Shown: piece after piece, positions 1-7,645 of the stretch
Position numbering within the stretch: the stretch's first letter is position 1
Layout of the letters: every line of letters starts with the position of its first letter
DNA from: Elysia marginata
Lineage: Eukaryota > Mollusca > Gastropoda > Plakobranchidae
Assembly (NCBI GenBank): GCA_019649035.1
Contig: BMAT01000660.1
Coordinates: 16,960-46,013, forward strand
Direction of reading: 5' to 3'
DNA: 29,054 nt
Translations under genes and position numbers: made by a program
The notes under the pieces: model-generated
The model's database searches: none
What the model saw: only the letters and a program-made list of their open reading frames with translations
What the model was told of the DNA's origin: nothing

Positions 1-570
1 GTGACGATGTTTGAACATGGAAATAGAGGCCCGACAGGGAAAGAGAAAACAGCTGTCATCCTGAGAGGTTGAGACTAGAAAGTTTCACGAGTTTCAGTTT
101 CAGTTTCAAGGAGCACTGAAAATATTTTTCCTGGAAAATAATGGGAGCGGTCGACGTTTCCTTGTTTATGTTTGCTTTTCTAATAAAGCAACAACCTTCT
201 ATGTGAATGTGTGTGTGTTTACCATTGTAGAATGGTAGATCTAGCCTTGAGGTCTTCAGATACTCAACTTATCAAGGCCGCGCAGTGAATGAAGTCAACA
301 TTATTTGCCAGCGATCGCATGCATGGGTCATTGTCCTTTCCCTTCAGTGTTGTGAAACGATCGGACAAGAAAAAATACATGCACCTCTACTAACTACTAA
401 GATAGGGCATTGACCTGATGACCGCAAGGCACCACCCTTTGCTCATTACAGTGCTGCGCTCGATTTTACTGATACACCACGAATATTAGGCATAATTGCA
501 GCGACTGATACACAGAAAAGATGGAAGAAAGAACCGATATCGTAGTTCAATAGTTGACGAAATAAATATT
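1..570. other. No gene seen
   Basis: AT-rich DNA, expected to be CNPPD1 intron or downstream sequence if the gene continues left. Both strands were searched for the next CNPPD1 exon (a second Met-Val-Ala-Ser-Lys start); none was found. Confidence 0.5.
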
Positions 571-574
571 TTTC

Positions 575-710
575 AGTCCGTCCATAAATTCAAGGACTTT
601 TCCAGGACGGAATACAAAATTCAAGCACTTTTCCAGGACTTTTTCGGGGAAACTAAAATTCAAGTACTTTTCCAGGATTCCTGGAATTCCAGGACCGCGC
701 GGGAACCCTA
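575..710. mobile_element. Remnant of a 'TTCAAGGACTTTTCCAGGAC' DNA-transposon repeat
   Basis: The 21-mer AATTCAAGNACTTTTCCAGG(A) occurs three times, at 587-607, 618-638 and 657-677, differing at one base (G, C, T). The block ends GGAATTCCAGGACCGCGCGGGAACCCT at 682-709. Such strings, ending in GGGAACCCT(G), mark ends of a very widespread animal repeat family generally classed with hAT DNA transposons. The spurious peptide (FKDFSRT..LFQDF..LFQDSW) is familiar from mis-predicted proteins. Only one end is present; no partner end is seen to the left. Confidence 0.6.
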
Positions 711-795
711 ATCCATAGCAGGTTCTTGTGCCACAGTAAGATTAAACGGCAGGGCTGTAAATCGCAAATGATTGAAAAGCTGAATACAACGTGAG

Positions 796-1000
796 GGTTT
801 TAATGCTTTGGAATCAGTAGAACTATAGAGTAACAAGAGGGAACTGTAACTCTCTGAAAGGCACATAGAGAAAGGAGTTTTGCTCTTAATTAAGTTTATG
901 ACTGCAAAAGGTTACTTGCAGACAAGGGTTTAATAACTGATATATATATATTGTTTTTTTTAGTGACTGAGAAGCATAAGAAAAGCAGGAGTTTATAGAC
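796..1000 (+). repeat. Diverged dispersed repeat, copy A
   Basis: This stretch aligns along its length with 2195-2385: TGCTTTGGAATCAGTAGAAC against TGCTTTGGGATCAATAGAAC, then GGAGTTTTGCTC..AATTAAGTTTA against GGAGTTGTGATG..AATTGAGTTTA, then ACTGCAAAAGGTTACTTGCA against ACTGCATAGGGCTTACTTGCA. Landmarks keep order and spacing, so it is an old repeat or local duplication. It is non-coding. Confidence 0.5.
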
Positions 1001-1226
1001 CTGGATGTGATCAAAAGCCAAATTGCCTGAAATCTTAGAATGTACTCCCCCTGAAACTGAAGCATTTTTAAGAAAAATTATGCCCAAAACTCTTACACTC
1101 TCTCGCTCTGAATTCCATACCAATACTATCACCTCCACATCTTGGCACATTTTCCAGAATTACATGTCAAGCCACAAATTTTTCAAATATTTGAGACTAG
1201 AGGTAGATAAACTACCTCAATGTGAC

Positions 1227-1544
1227 TTTCAATAGGGATGCAAGTGTCTTATGCACAAAAAGCCGGAAACTTGCAACACCTCCACCTAGCCTTGACAACC
1301 AAAAACTTACCGCATAGGATCTTTGATAGATCAAGTAATAATGGTATATAGAACTTTGTACTAGGCTCTACACAGCTGTAAAACCCAGAAGAAGAGTTTG
1401 ATTTTCTTTAAATCTTAAGTTTGGAGGATTTTCTTTAACATCTAAGTCTTTATCTTTTTCAAATTTCTCTGCTTTTTGGCTAAAGAAAATTGCTAAAAAA
1501 TCAGTATTCCTGCAGAAATTGGAAAACTTGCATCCCTGTTTCAA
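1227..1544. mobile_element. Probable hAT-like MITE
   Basis: A 12-bp perfect inverted repeat bounds the element: AGGGATGCAAGT at 1234-1245 and ACTTGCATCCCT at 1526-1537. The hexamer TTTCAA lies directly outside both ends (1227-1232 and 1539-1544). Taken as 8-bp duplications in register (CTTTCAAT and GTTTCAAG) they match at 6 of 8 positions, fitting the 8-bp target duplication of hAT elements, many of which begin CAGGGATG. The interior, about 300 bp, is AT-rich and non-coding. A related end, ttacatccctg, occurs at 1855-1865. Confidence 0.45.
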
Positions 1545-2194
1545 GAAATCCCTTTGATGTTTCAACAACAACAAAAAAGCCTCGCTCGATAGCCAGGAGG
1601 CGGGGCCTATCTGAGAAGTCGTTGAAATATGCATTTTGTATTTTTACTTCAATTCAGGCAATCATTGCGGAAGCTTGTCGAAATTATGGCTCGGGGATAC
1701 TCCGGCAATCATCTTAGTACTCTATATTATTGTACTATATGAGCGATAAGCAGAAAAATGTTCCCTTTTAACGATTGCCTGAAATCAGACAAAGTTAGAG
1801 CTGAAATCCCAAATTTGTGTGGAAAAAAGCTGAAAACTGCTAAATCTAAAAAATTTACATCCCTGATTGGTCCTAATAATCCTATACGATTTTCCAATGA
1901 TTTTTGGACGGGAGGCACAAACATTTGCGTCTGATAGTGGAACTGTAAGATTGAAGTCCAAGCGCAGAAATGCAGCAGTATTATCGCAAAGTTGTTACTG
2001 TGCATTTTTTTTAAGCCTTGCAGTTGTCAGCAATTTTTCTACCAATAAATAATAATGATGATTCTACCTTTAATTAAAGCTTACATTCACAACAAGCACC
2101 CTTTGTTTATTTAAGATTCCTTGAACATGCCAATTACATGTTATGGGTTGTAAAATGGCAGATGAAAAAAGAATCTTAACATAAACAATAGACT

Positions 2195-2385
2195 CTTACT
2201 AGTGCTTTGGGATCAATAGAACTAGAACTACAGGGAAACAAAAGGCAAGAACAAAAAAAGGCTTGTAGGAGCAGGAGTTGTGATGTCAATTGAGTTTAGT
2301 AAAGTACTGCATAGGGCTTACTTGCAAGCAGTCGTTTTTACTGATTGATTTTTTTATCACTAAAACTGAGGTCACAGGCTTGGAC
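2195..2385 (+). repeat. Diverged dispersed repeat, copy B
   Basis: This is the partner of the copy at 796-1000, in the same orientation about 1.4 kb away, with scattered substitutions and small indels. The hAT-like MITE at 1227-1544 lies between the two copies. It is non-coding. Confidence 0.5.
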
Positions 2386-2659
2386 TGCTTTCCATTTAGT
2401 CTGACAACGTCTGAGGTCTGGTTGGGCTGCTTGGCATCTATAGGCTAATTATTACCCTTGACTGTTTCATAAAATTCCCTCCTGTGTGCAAAGAAAATTT
2501 TCAAACACGAGTGTATTAGATCTACATCTGAAATTTGAAGAACCGTGTAATGTGACCTGGAGAAAAAAGATCTAGGCTTTATGTAAGGATACATGTGTAA
2601 AAATTAGATTTCATTGCAGATCTAGAATTTTCATAAAAATATCACCAGTGGGCTGGCAG

Positions 2660-2750
2660 TTTGCATGGCACATGTTCACAGAGCAGCCAAGTGGTTAAGA
2701 CATGCAAGGCAGTTTTATATGATTCAATGCATCAACGGCATTATAAAAAC
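2660..2750 (+). mobile_element. Possible degenerate tRNA-like SINE head
   Basis: The string GAGCAGCCAAGTGGTTAAG at 2682-2700 resembles a Leu/Ser-type A-box arm, and TGATTCAATGC about 35 bases on resembles a worn B box. No cloverleaf can be drawn. The body and ends are not recognisable. Chance resemblance is possible. Confidence 0.25.
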
Positions 2751-3015
2751 ATGCTGGACATGCTAGTTTGGAAAATAGTGAAAATTTAGTTTACCACCAA
2801 CCTACAACAAAAATTTTTCAAATGATTTCAAAACTAAATTTGGTCATAAGAGCTTCGCTATATGTGAAATACTCTTGGTAGATTGGGGATAAACAGCATT
2901 TTTTAAGAAGACAAAATAAATCAGTTTTCCCAAGGCCAAACGGATTCGGACTGAAGAATGTAAGATAACTATTACATGAAGACTTAAAATGTCAAGACAC
3001 CATTTATCTAATTAC

Positions 3016-3136
3016 CATGGAAATGAAGAACACATCAGATGTAGACATTGAGTTCAGGTATTGGGTATTTCTTTGTCGAAGCCGCCTGGCATACATGACA
3101 GAAACCACCATGGAGCAGGGGGTCACCTTGTTCTGT
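3016..3136 (-). CDS. CNPPD1: CNPPD1 exon, start of the cyclin fold
   Basis: The donor is clear: TTTCCATG|GTAATTAG at 3016/3015. Two acceptors four bases apart are possible (tttattaag|ACAG with the exon from 3136, or acag|AACAAG with the exon from 3132). Only the first keeps the frame with the preceding exon, adding Lys-Gln before NKVTPCSM. The exon encodes the conserved helix containing ARRLRQRNTQYL and ends TSDVFFISM in phase 0, exactly where the family continues with a second Met-Val-Ala-Ser-Lys helix. This is the most strongly family-diagnostic part of the gene in the window. Confidence 0.85.
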
Positions 3137-5641
3137 CTTAATAAACAAAATTCATTTGAAAAAAAAAATAAGACAAGATCAGTTTTGGTGCATTCAAAAG
3201 CAAAAAAATATTGTAACTCTTCTTCAGCCACAAAAGGAAAACAAGAAGACCAAAACAATTATTATCACAGCAATTGTGAGACAACCAGGATGAATCAGAG
3301 GTAAGTTGCTCACCCCAATTTTTCTACATAATACACCATTTACATTTTCTTCAAAATAAAAATAAACCCTTAAAATATACATAAGCTAGAGTTAAAATGT
3401 CTTCAATGTCTTCAAGTTCAAGGGCTTAGAATACAGTTTTAGGTTAGAAAATGTTAATAACTCAAGATGTAAAAAATTCTGACTTGTGCTTGATCTACCC
3501 AGGCTGCCTCTTATAAACTTAAAACTCACTGAAATAAGAATAGAATGCAAGCTTCAATCACAGAGGGTACGATTCACGCTTGCTCCTTGAATCAAGATTT
3601 AGACCAAGACTCACACAATCATGATACTATTCTGCATTGTTGTCTTGTTCAGAAAGTCTCATATTTTGAAATAGGATGACATATTTAAAAGCTTTGATGT
3701 GTTTTTTAAAGCCCTTTTTGTGCAATTGTCAGTTGAATTGAAGATACACCTCCTCCTGCAAAGGCTAAATTTCAAAAGCTGCGTAAGTAAAAAAAAAAAA
3801 AGTCTTTAAACCAAAAGAGAATGGAGAATGAATTCAACTTCAAATTACCAGATCCCACCAGGTATTATATACAGTTTTCACCAAGTATCAATGTATTATA
3901 ATACGGGGCGTGAAAAGGCACCATGTTCATAAATTTATGTTACTTATCATACCCAAACTGTGACTGAAAATCAGTTAGGATAAAATTTAATATTTTTTTT
4001 TTTAAGTCAATAGTGACAGTCAAATCGTCTGTATTCATTTTGTCTTAATTATACCAACAGCTAAAAATAAATTTAAAAGAAATTGAATGACATAGAAGAC
4101 AAATCCCTCCTTACCTAACGGTATTATAAAGCAGAAACAGTCTAAATTGTAATCTATTGATCGTATATATATGTATGTGGTTTTTTTTATCTGAGGTATT
4201 TCTATAAAATGCCAAGCAGGATGCATAACTTAATAGTAAAATGCCAGGTACTGCTACGGATTTTCAGATACAAAAAAAAAACAGGCCATGTATGTAAATA
4301 ACTTGTAAAATTGAATCACATCCAAAAAATATATATTAAGAAAATCCTGTGAGTAGACTTAAGGCTCGAAAAATGTCAGTATTAAGTTTAAAACAGGGCA
4401 TGTTTGCTAATAAGTGTTGGCTTTAAAATCTAAAAGCAAACTTATTCCCTTGCATTACAAATGCCAAATTGTCTCTTACTTCACAATGTTGGATGCAATC
4501 TCCAGATCCACATGTCCCAATTTTCCAGGGGAACTTTTATGAAAGTAATCCACAGCCAATTCTGAATGTGGAAAAATTCAACAACAAAGTTACGAAGGGT
4601 GGAATTTCAAGTGAAAAAATGCTCTTCATGTCAATGACGAAGTTAAAGTCAAACCAATGAAAAAAAAAATATGAAAGAATGCATTCATAAATTCAAAACA
4701 AGTTGTTGGATTTTAAATATGTGAATGGGAGGTGCCAATCACTTGAATCAGAAAGAAGTCCCAAATACAAAATGACATGTGTGTTTGTGTCCAGGGTGAA
4801 TGAGTAACCATAACTGTAATCTCATGTTGCAGTTTTCACTTTCAACTGTTTTGAACAAGACAATTTTCTTTAAAAACCTTCCTTTAAATTAAATGTAAAA
4901 AATTTCATAAAAGAGACTGACAAAACGTTGTAAATCTGTTGTTTGAGATGAGGGACAAACTAAGTATTTTCAGAAATAACACAAACAAACAATATTGTGA
5001 TGCTGATGTGATTTTATGACTTTCTTAAATTGCATCGTAATGCTCTGTCAGAAATTTTAAGTGAATTGGTAAAGAAATGTAGAAACAGCCGCACTCAAAA
5101 TCTGTCGGTTGTGATTGTTCTGTATATCACAACCAACAGATTTTCAATTGTTTTTCCCTTGTTTCTTTCAAACCATAACTTGGGGGTACCGATAAGGTCT
5201 TTTTGGATAAAGTTTTCGACACTGCTACATGATGCAGTTTGAGAGGGATAAAAAGCAACAGATTTTTTTATAATTTATGACAGCTTCATTTTCTTTGCTA
5301 TGCCTTAAAATATTTTGTCCACCATCACAACCGACAGAATTGCAACCTTTTGTCACTGCCTCAAAATTATCAATCAAATTAACATTTTTGTTGACTCAAT
5401 ATTATATCTATAGAGAAAAAGAGGAAAATCTAGAGCTTTGCATGGAGAATTTCTTATTTCCAACTGATTTGCCTAACCTAAGACATAAAGTAAAGTCTGT
5501 CATTCTAGGAAAACTGACACTTGAAATATTTAATTATTCTTATTTACCTGTCAAAGGCAGGGAAGGCACCTCTAAGTCAGCTGTGTCTCCATAATGAAAG
5601 CGGCGTTTCAGTCGTTTTCGAAATTTAGAATCCATTCTCTT
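3016..5641 (-). CDS. CNPPD1: CNPPD1-like cyclin-fold protein, N-terminal part (3 exons, gene runs off the left edge)
   Basis: Three minus-strand exons join to one open frame: 5635-5548 (88 nt from ATG), 4561-4480 (82 nt) and 3136-3016 (121 nt), 97 codons in all. Every border is GT/AG and the split codons restore cleanly (G+AA = Glu, AA+A = Lys). Read in order, the product has a basic start (FRKRLKRRFHYG), an amphipathic stretch (LAVDYFHKSSPGKLG), then the first cyclin-fold helices (NKVTPCSMVVSVMYARRL, QYLNSM, TSDVFFISM). This order and spacing match, from knowledge of the family, vertebrate CNPPD1 (basic RIRRRLYYG start, AVELL, SPCAMMLALVYIERLRHRN, SSDLFLISM). CNPPD1 is a poorly characterised cyclin Pas1/PHO80-domain protein thought to be membrane associated; a kinase partner is presumed, not shown. 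The expected next residues (MVASKYLYDEGE-like) are not found between 3015 and 1, so the rest lies outside. The family usually has about 30 more N-terminal residues, so an upstream exon is possible. Confidence 0.85.
3417..3508 (+). repeat. 92-bp diverged dispersed repeat, copy A (in CNPPD1 intron)
   Basis: It shares AGAATACAGTTTTAG, an AAAATTCTGACTTGTGC-like core and CTACCCAGGCTGCC with 10131-10222, with equal total length and one compensating shift of one base in the middle. Probably two copies of an unnamed repeat. Confidence 0.5.
4480..4561 (-). CDS. CNPPD1: CNPPD1 internal exon
   Basis: This 82-nt exon lies between a good acceptor (T-rich run ending ccacattcag, AG at 4563-4562) and a donor AA|GTAAGAG (GT at 4479-4478). 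It enters with two bases that complete a Glu codon begun in the previous exon, and it leaves with two bases. It encodes LAVDYFHKSSPGKLG followed by HVDLEIASNIV, which corresponds in position and pattern to the family's AVELLQKAAPSPIRRL...VAHVS stretch before the cyclin fold. It is too short to show up as a long open frame. Confidence 0.8.
5097..5144. repeat. Inverted repeat able to form a 19-bp stem
   Basis: The left arm AAAATCTGTCGGTTGTGAT (5097-5115) and right arm ATCACAACCAACAGATTTT (5126-5144) are complementary but for one position, with a 10-base loop. A further half copy, ATCACAACCGACAGAAT, lies at 5325-5341, and a fragment, AACAGATTTTTTTATAA, at 5258-5274. It lies in the first seen intron of CNPPD1 and is probably the trace of a small inverted-repeat element. 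Confidence 0.7.
5548..5641 (-). CDS. CNPPD1: CNPPD1 exon with putative start codon
   Basis: The ATG at 5635-5633 is in good context (aagagaATGG) and is followed by 29 codons plus one base, ending CAG|GTAAATA at 5548/5547. The product begins MDSKFRKRLKRRFHYGDTAD, strongly basic and then acidic. Immediately upstream is tttttag at 5648-5642 after a T-rich run, which looks like a splice acceptor. The exon may therefore start at 5641, with the 5' UTR or a few more codons in an upstream exon. An in-frame TAG overlaps that AG, so without splicing this ATG is the first possible start. Confidence in the exon is high; confidence that this ATG is the true start is moderate. Confidence 0.8.
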
Positions 5642-6729
5642 CTAAAAATTTAAAAAAAAATATACAGATGAATTGAAATTATAAAAATGTACAGATAATC
5701 ATAATGTGATATTCAAGAGAAATCAAAATTTACCTAACTTGTCAATTTACGACAATTTAAACTAATTACTCGGCAGATTCGTGTTTTGCAAGGTTAAAAA
5801 AAAAATTAATTTTAACCAAATGATGAGTTGGGGTTTATAGTATACTATGATGTAACTTGTTAAGATCCCAGGAGAGTTCAAGGCCGAAGTAAACACTTGA
5901 CAAATAAATAGGTCAGTGCAGAACAAAACTTAGGCACTGGCCGTGTTCGACTAGGCTAGGCAAGAGCTGGTGCTTAGAGAGAGAGAAAGTAAGCTTCAAC
6001 AATATAAGCGATAGCTATTTATAATCATTAAAATGAATAATTAGAGCAACACAAGTGCATGCGCACCAAACAATTTATTAGAATTATCTTCTTAAAAGTT
6101 TTTATGAAATAACGAGAAGTAAATGCCAATCAGTTTGAAGAAGTTTTTCTAAAACTTGTAGAAGGTGTTTAAATTGGCAATAAAATTATTTCAAAGTTTC
6201 AATATTTTTAGAGAGAATAAAAAAAGAATAACTTAAGAATTTATAAGTGATAAATCATGCCTCAAAGTCAACTCTCAAACACATAAATTGTGGTGTTCAA
6301 TTTGTTACAGAATCAGAATGGCCTTTAGAGAAAAGAGGACACAGTTTTATAATCAATAGGACATTGAATGAATTATGAAAGAAATCCCTGATATTTATCA
6401 CTTGTAACTGAACATATATTTATTTCTAACAAGGGTTTTTGAAACAGTTTTTCATTTTAACTGAAATGAGAAAAACATTACTAAAACCACTTTATTAAGC
6501 TTATATTCCTTAATAATATATAAATAGTCTTAAAGTAAAAAACCTGTAGATCTACCCTCCCCTTTATTCACCAAGCTCTTATAGATCTCTTTTCCAATGA
6601 CAATTTAGTCTCTTGCTAAAAAAAAAAAAAAGTCCTAAATTCAGTTTAAAATTCCCTTTAATTTCATATACAATTCATGTATGTAATGAATTGGAAATTT
6701 TTCAGTATTTGGGAAATCTCAAGAGCCTC
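5642..6729. other. Upstream of the first seen CNPPD1 exon; no gene seen
   Basis: AT-rich with no long frame. It may hold the promoter, an untranslated first exon or intron. A slightly GC-richer patch lies at 5860-5990, ending in a short GA run (agagagagaaag). No TATA or initiator can be assigned with confidence. Confidence 0.4.
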
Positions 6730-6858
6730 TTAACCCTTTCGTGACGGAATTTTTTTGGGGATGAGCTAGGCACAAATCCAGCTAGGAAATCCGTTTACAA
6801 GGAAATTACAAGAATATGGATGTATTTCAGAACTTAGATGATTTTGAGCTTATTTGCA

Positions 6859-7142
6859 CTAAAATTGTAGGTTTTTTGATTGAAGGGTATTTTTACAAGC
6901 CCAATTCCACTTCAAAGGTGCTCTCAGGGCTTGGGTCCCAATGACAATTTACAAGCTGCCACCCAGAGACTAGCGGGGATCCCATGACTTAGTCTCAGCC
7001 GGTCACATTATAAATACTGACACCGACCCAACCAGTAGGGGCCCGGACTGTGCTCGGCTGTGTTTCGAACCCGCGACCTCTTGGCCACGGAGCGAAGCCA
7101 CTACCAACTGAGCTATCTAGGCCCCCCCTCTAAAATTGCAGG
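6859..7142 (-). mobile_element. tRNA-derived SINE with 13-bp target-site duplication
   Basis: The tRNA-like head on the minus strand starts near 7129 (GGGGCCTAGATAGCTCAG). It has an A box TAGCTCAGTTGG (7115-7104) and a B box GGGTTCGAAAC (7072-7062), the internal RNA polymerase III promoter. A tRNA-unrelated body follows and ends in an A-rich tail (ATCAAAAAAC near 6872-6880). The element is flanked by ctaaaattgtagg (6859-6871) and ctaaaattgcagg (7130-7142), a target-site duplication with one mismatch. Length without the duplications is about 258 bp. Molluscs carry several SINE superfamilies with such heads; I cannot assign the body to one. Confidence 0.85.
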
Positions 7143-7296
7143 ACTCACATCCACTGAATTCGCTTCCTGAGCTCTCATAATCTAAAGCATCATCTTTGTC
7201 AGCTTCTAACAGTAGATCTAAGACTTGTTTTTGGTCGTACAAAGCTTTGCGAGGTCGCTTTTTGCTTGTTTGTTCGTTGCTAGTTGAGGGATCCAT
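7143..7296 (-). pseudogene. piggyBac transposase N-terminal fragment
   Basis: From the ATG at 7296-7294 the frame reads MDPSTSNEQTSKKRPRKALY, then a helix (QKQVLDLLLEADKDD) and an acidic Ser/Glu-rich stretch (DYESSGSEFSGCESC). This is the usual piggyBac N-terminus: a basic patch, then an acidic unstructured region before the dimerisation and catalytic domains. An in-frame Met ten codons upstream (7326) is possible but less typical. The frame is broken at 7142 by the SINE. Across the SINE it would read only NFSANKLKII and then a stop, so the catalytic part was already lost before the SINE arrived. Confidence 0.65.
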
Positions 7297-7508
7297 CGTG
7301 AACATCAAGTTTGCAGTGCAAAACAAAATGAAAGAATGGCCTTAGAACAGATCGGTTGTAGTTTCGCGCTAAATAAGAAAATACCGTTTACATTTTCTAA
7401 TTCAAAAGAGTCTATTCTAACTCTATAGGAAAAATTATCGATAAACTCGATTTTCTAAGTAGTTTTAGCGTTACTATCGATCCGATAGAGATATTCAGTC
7501 GATAAGGC

Positions 7509-7631
7509 ATGACGTACGGTACGTCATGTACGGTAAACCAAGCTCTTAACCATGACGTACGTGGTACGTCATGTACGGCATCTTGTCATTTTTTTTTTTG
7601 TATAGCAAAATATGAGGTACGTCATGTACGG
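7509..7631. repeat. Subterminal palindromic repeats of the piggyBac-type element
   Basis: Two inverted repeats with 9-bp arms (ATGACGTAC / GTACGTCAT, spacers of 1 and 3 bp) lie at 7509-7527 and 7552-7572. A half copy, GGTACGTCATGTACGG, lies at 7616-7631, 10 bp inside the right end. All three copies share GGTACGTCATGTACGG. Such repeats near transposon ends commonly bind the transposase. No counterpart is seen at the left end. Confidence 0.7.
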
Positions 7632-7645
7632 CACAAAGGGGTTAA

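Larger units (their letters stand above)
6730..7645 (-). mobile_element. Non-autonomous piggyBac-type element (TTAA target sites) with transposase start, split by a SINE
   Basis: The element is bounded by TTAA at 6730-6733 and 7642-7645, the target site used by piggyBac transposases. Inside these are imperfect terminal inverted repeats: CCCTTTCGTGACGG at 6734 and CCCCTTTGTGCCG read inward from 7641. The right end holds subterminal palindromes built on ATGACGTAC...GTACGTCAT (7509-7527, 7552-7572) and a third TACGTCATGTACGG at 7618-7631. The only coding content is the N-terminal piece of a transposase on the minus strand; the catalytic DDD core is absent, so the element cannot move on its own. 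Without the inserted SINE it would be about 645 bp. Related elements are widespread in invertebrates. Confidence 0.75.

Noticed and set aside
1490..2005. Overlapping frames on both strands
   Set aside because: They cover the hAT-like MITE end and an AT-rich flank; no family likeness, no splice borders.
3017..3304. 95-codon plus-strand frame
   Set aside because: It is the antisense shadow of the CNPPD1 exon at 3016-3136 and runs on into the intron.
4469..4660. 63-codon plus-strand frame
   Set aside because: Antisense of the CNPPD1 exon at 4480-4561.
5277..5594. 105-codon plus-strand frame
   Set aside because: It overlaps the antisense of the CNPPD1 start exon; the rest is intronic, and there is no family likeness.
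7104..7129. Functional tRNA gene
   Set aside because: A and B boxes are present but the sequence does not close a cloverleaf, and it is followed by a SINE body with a target-site duplication.
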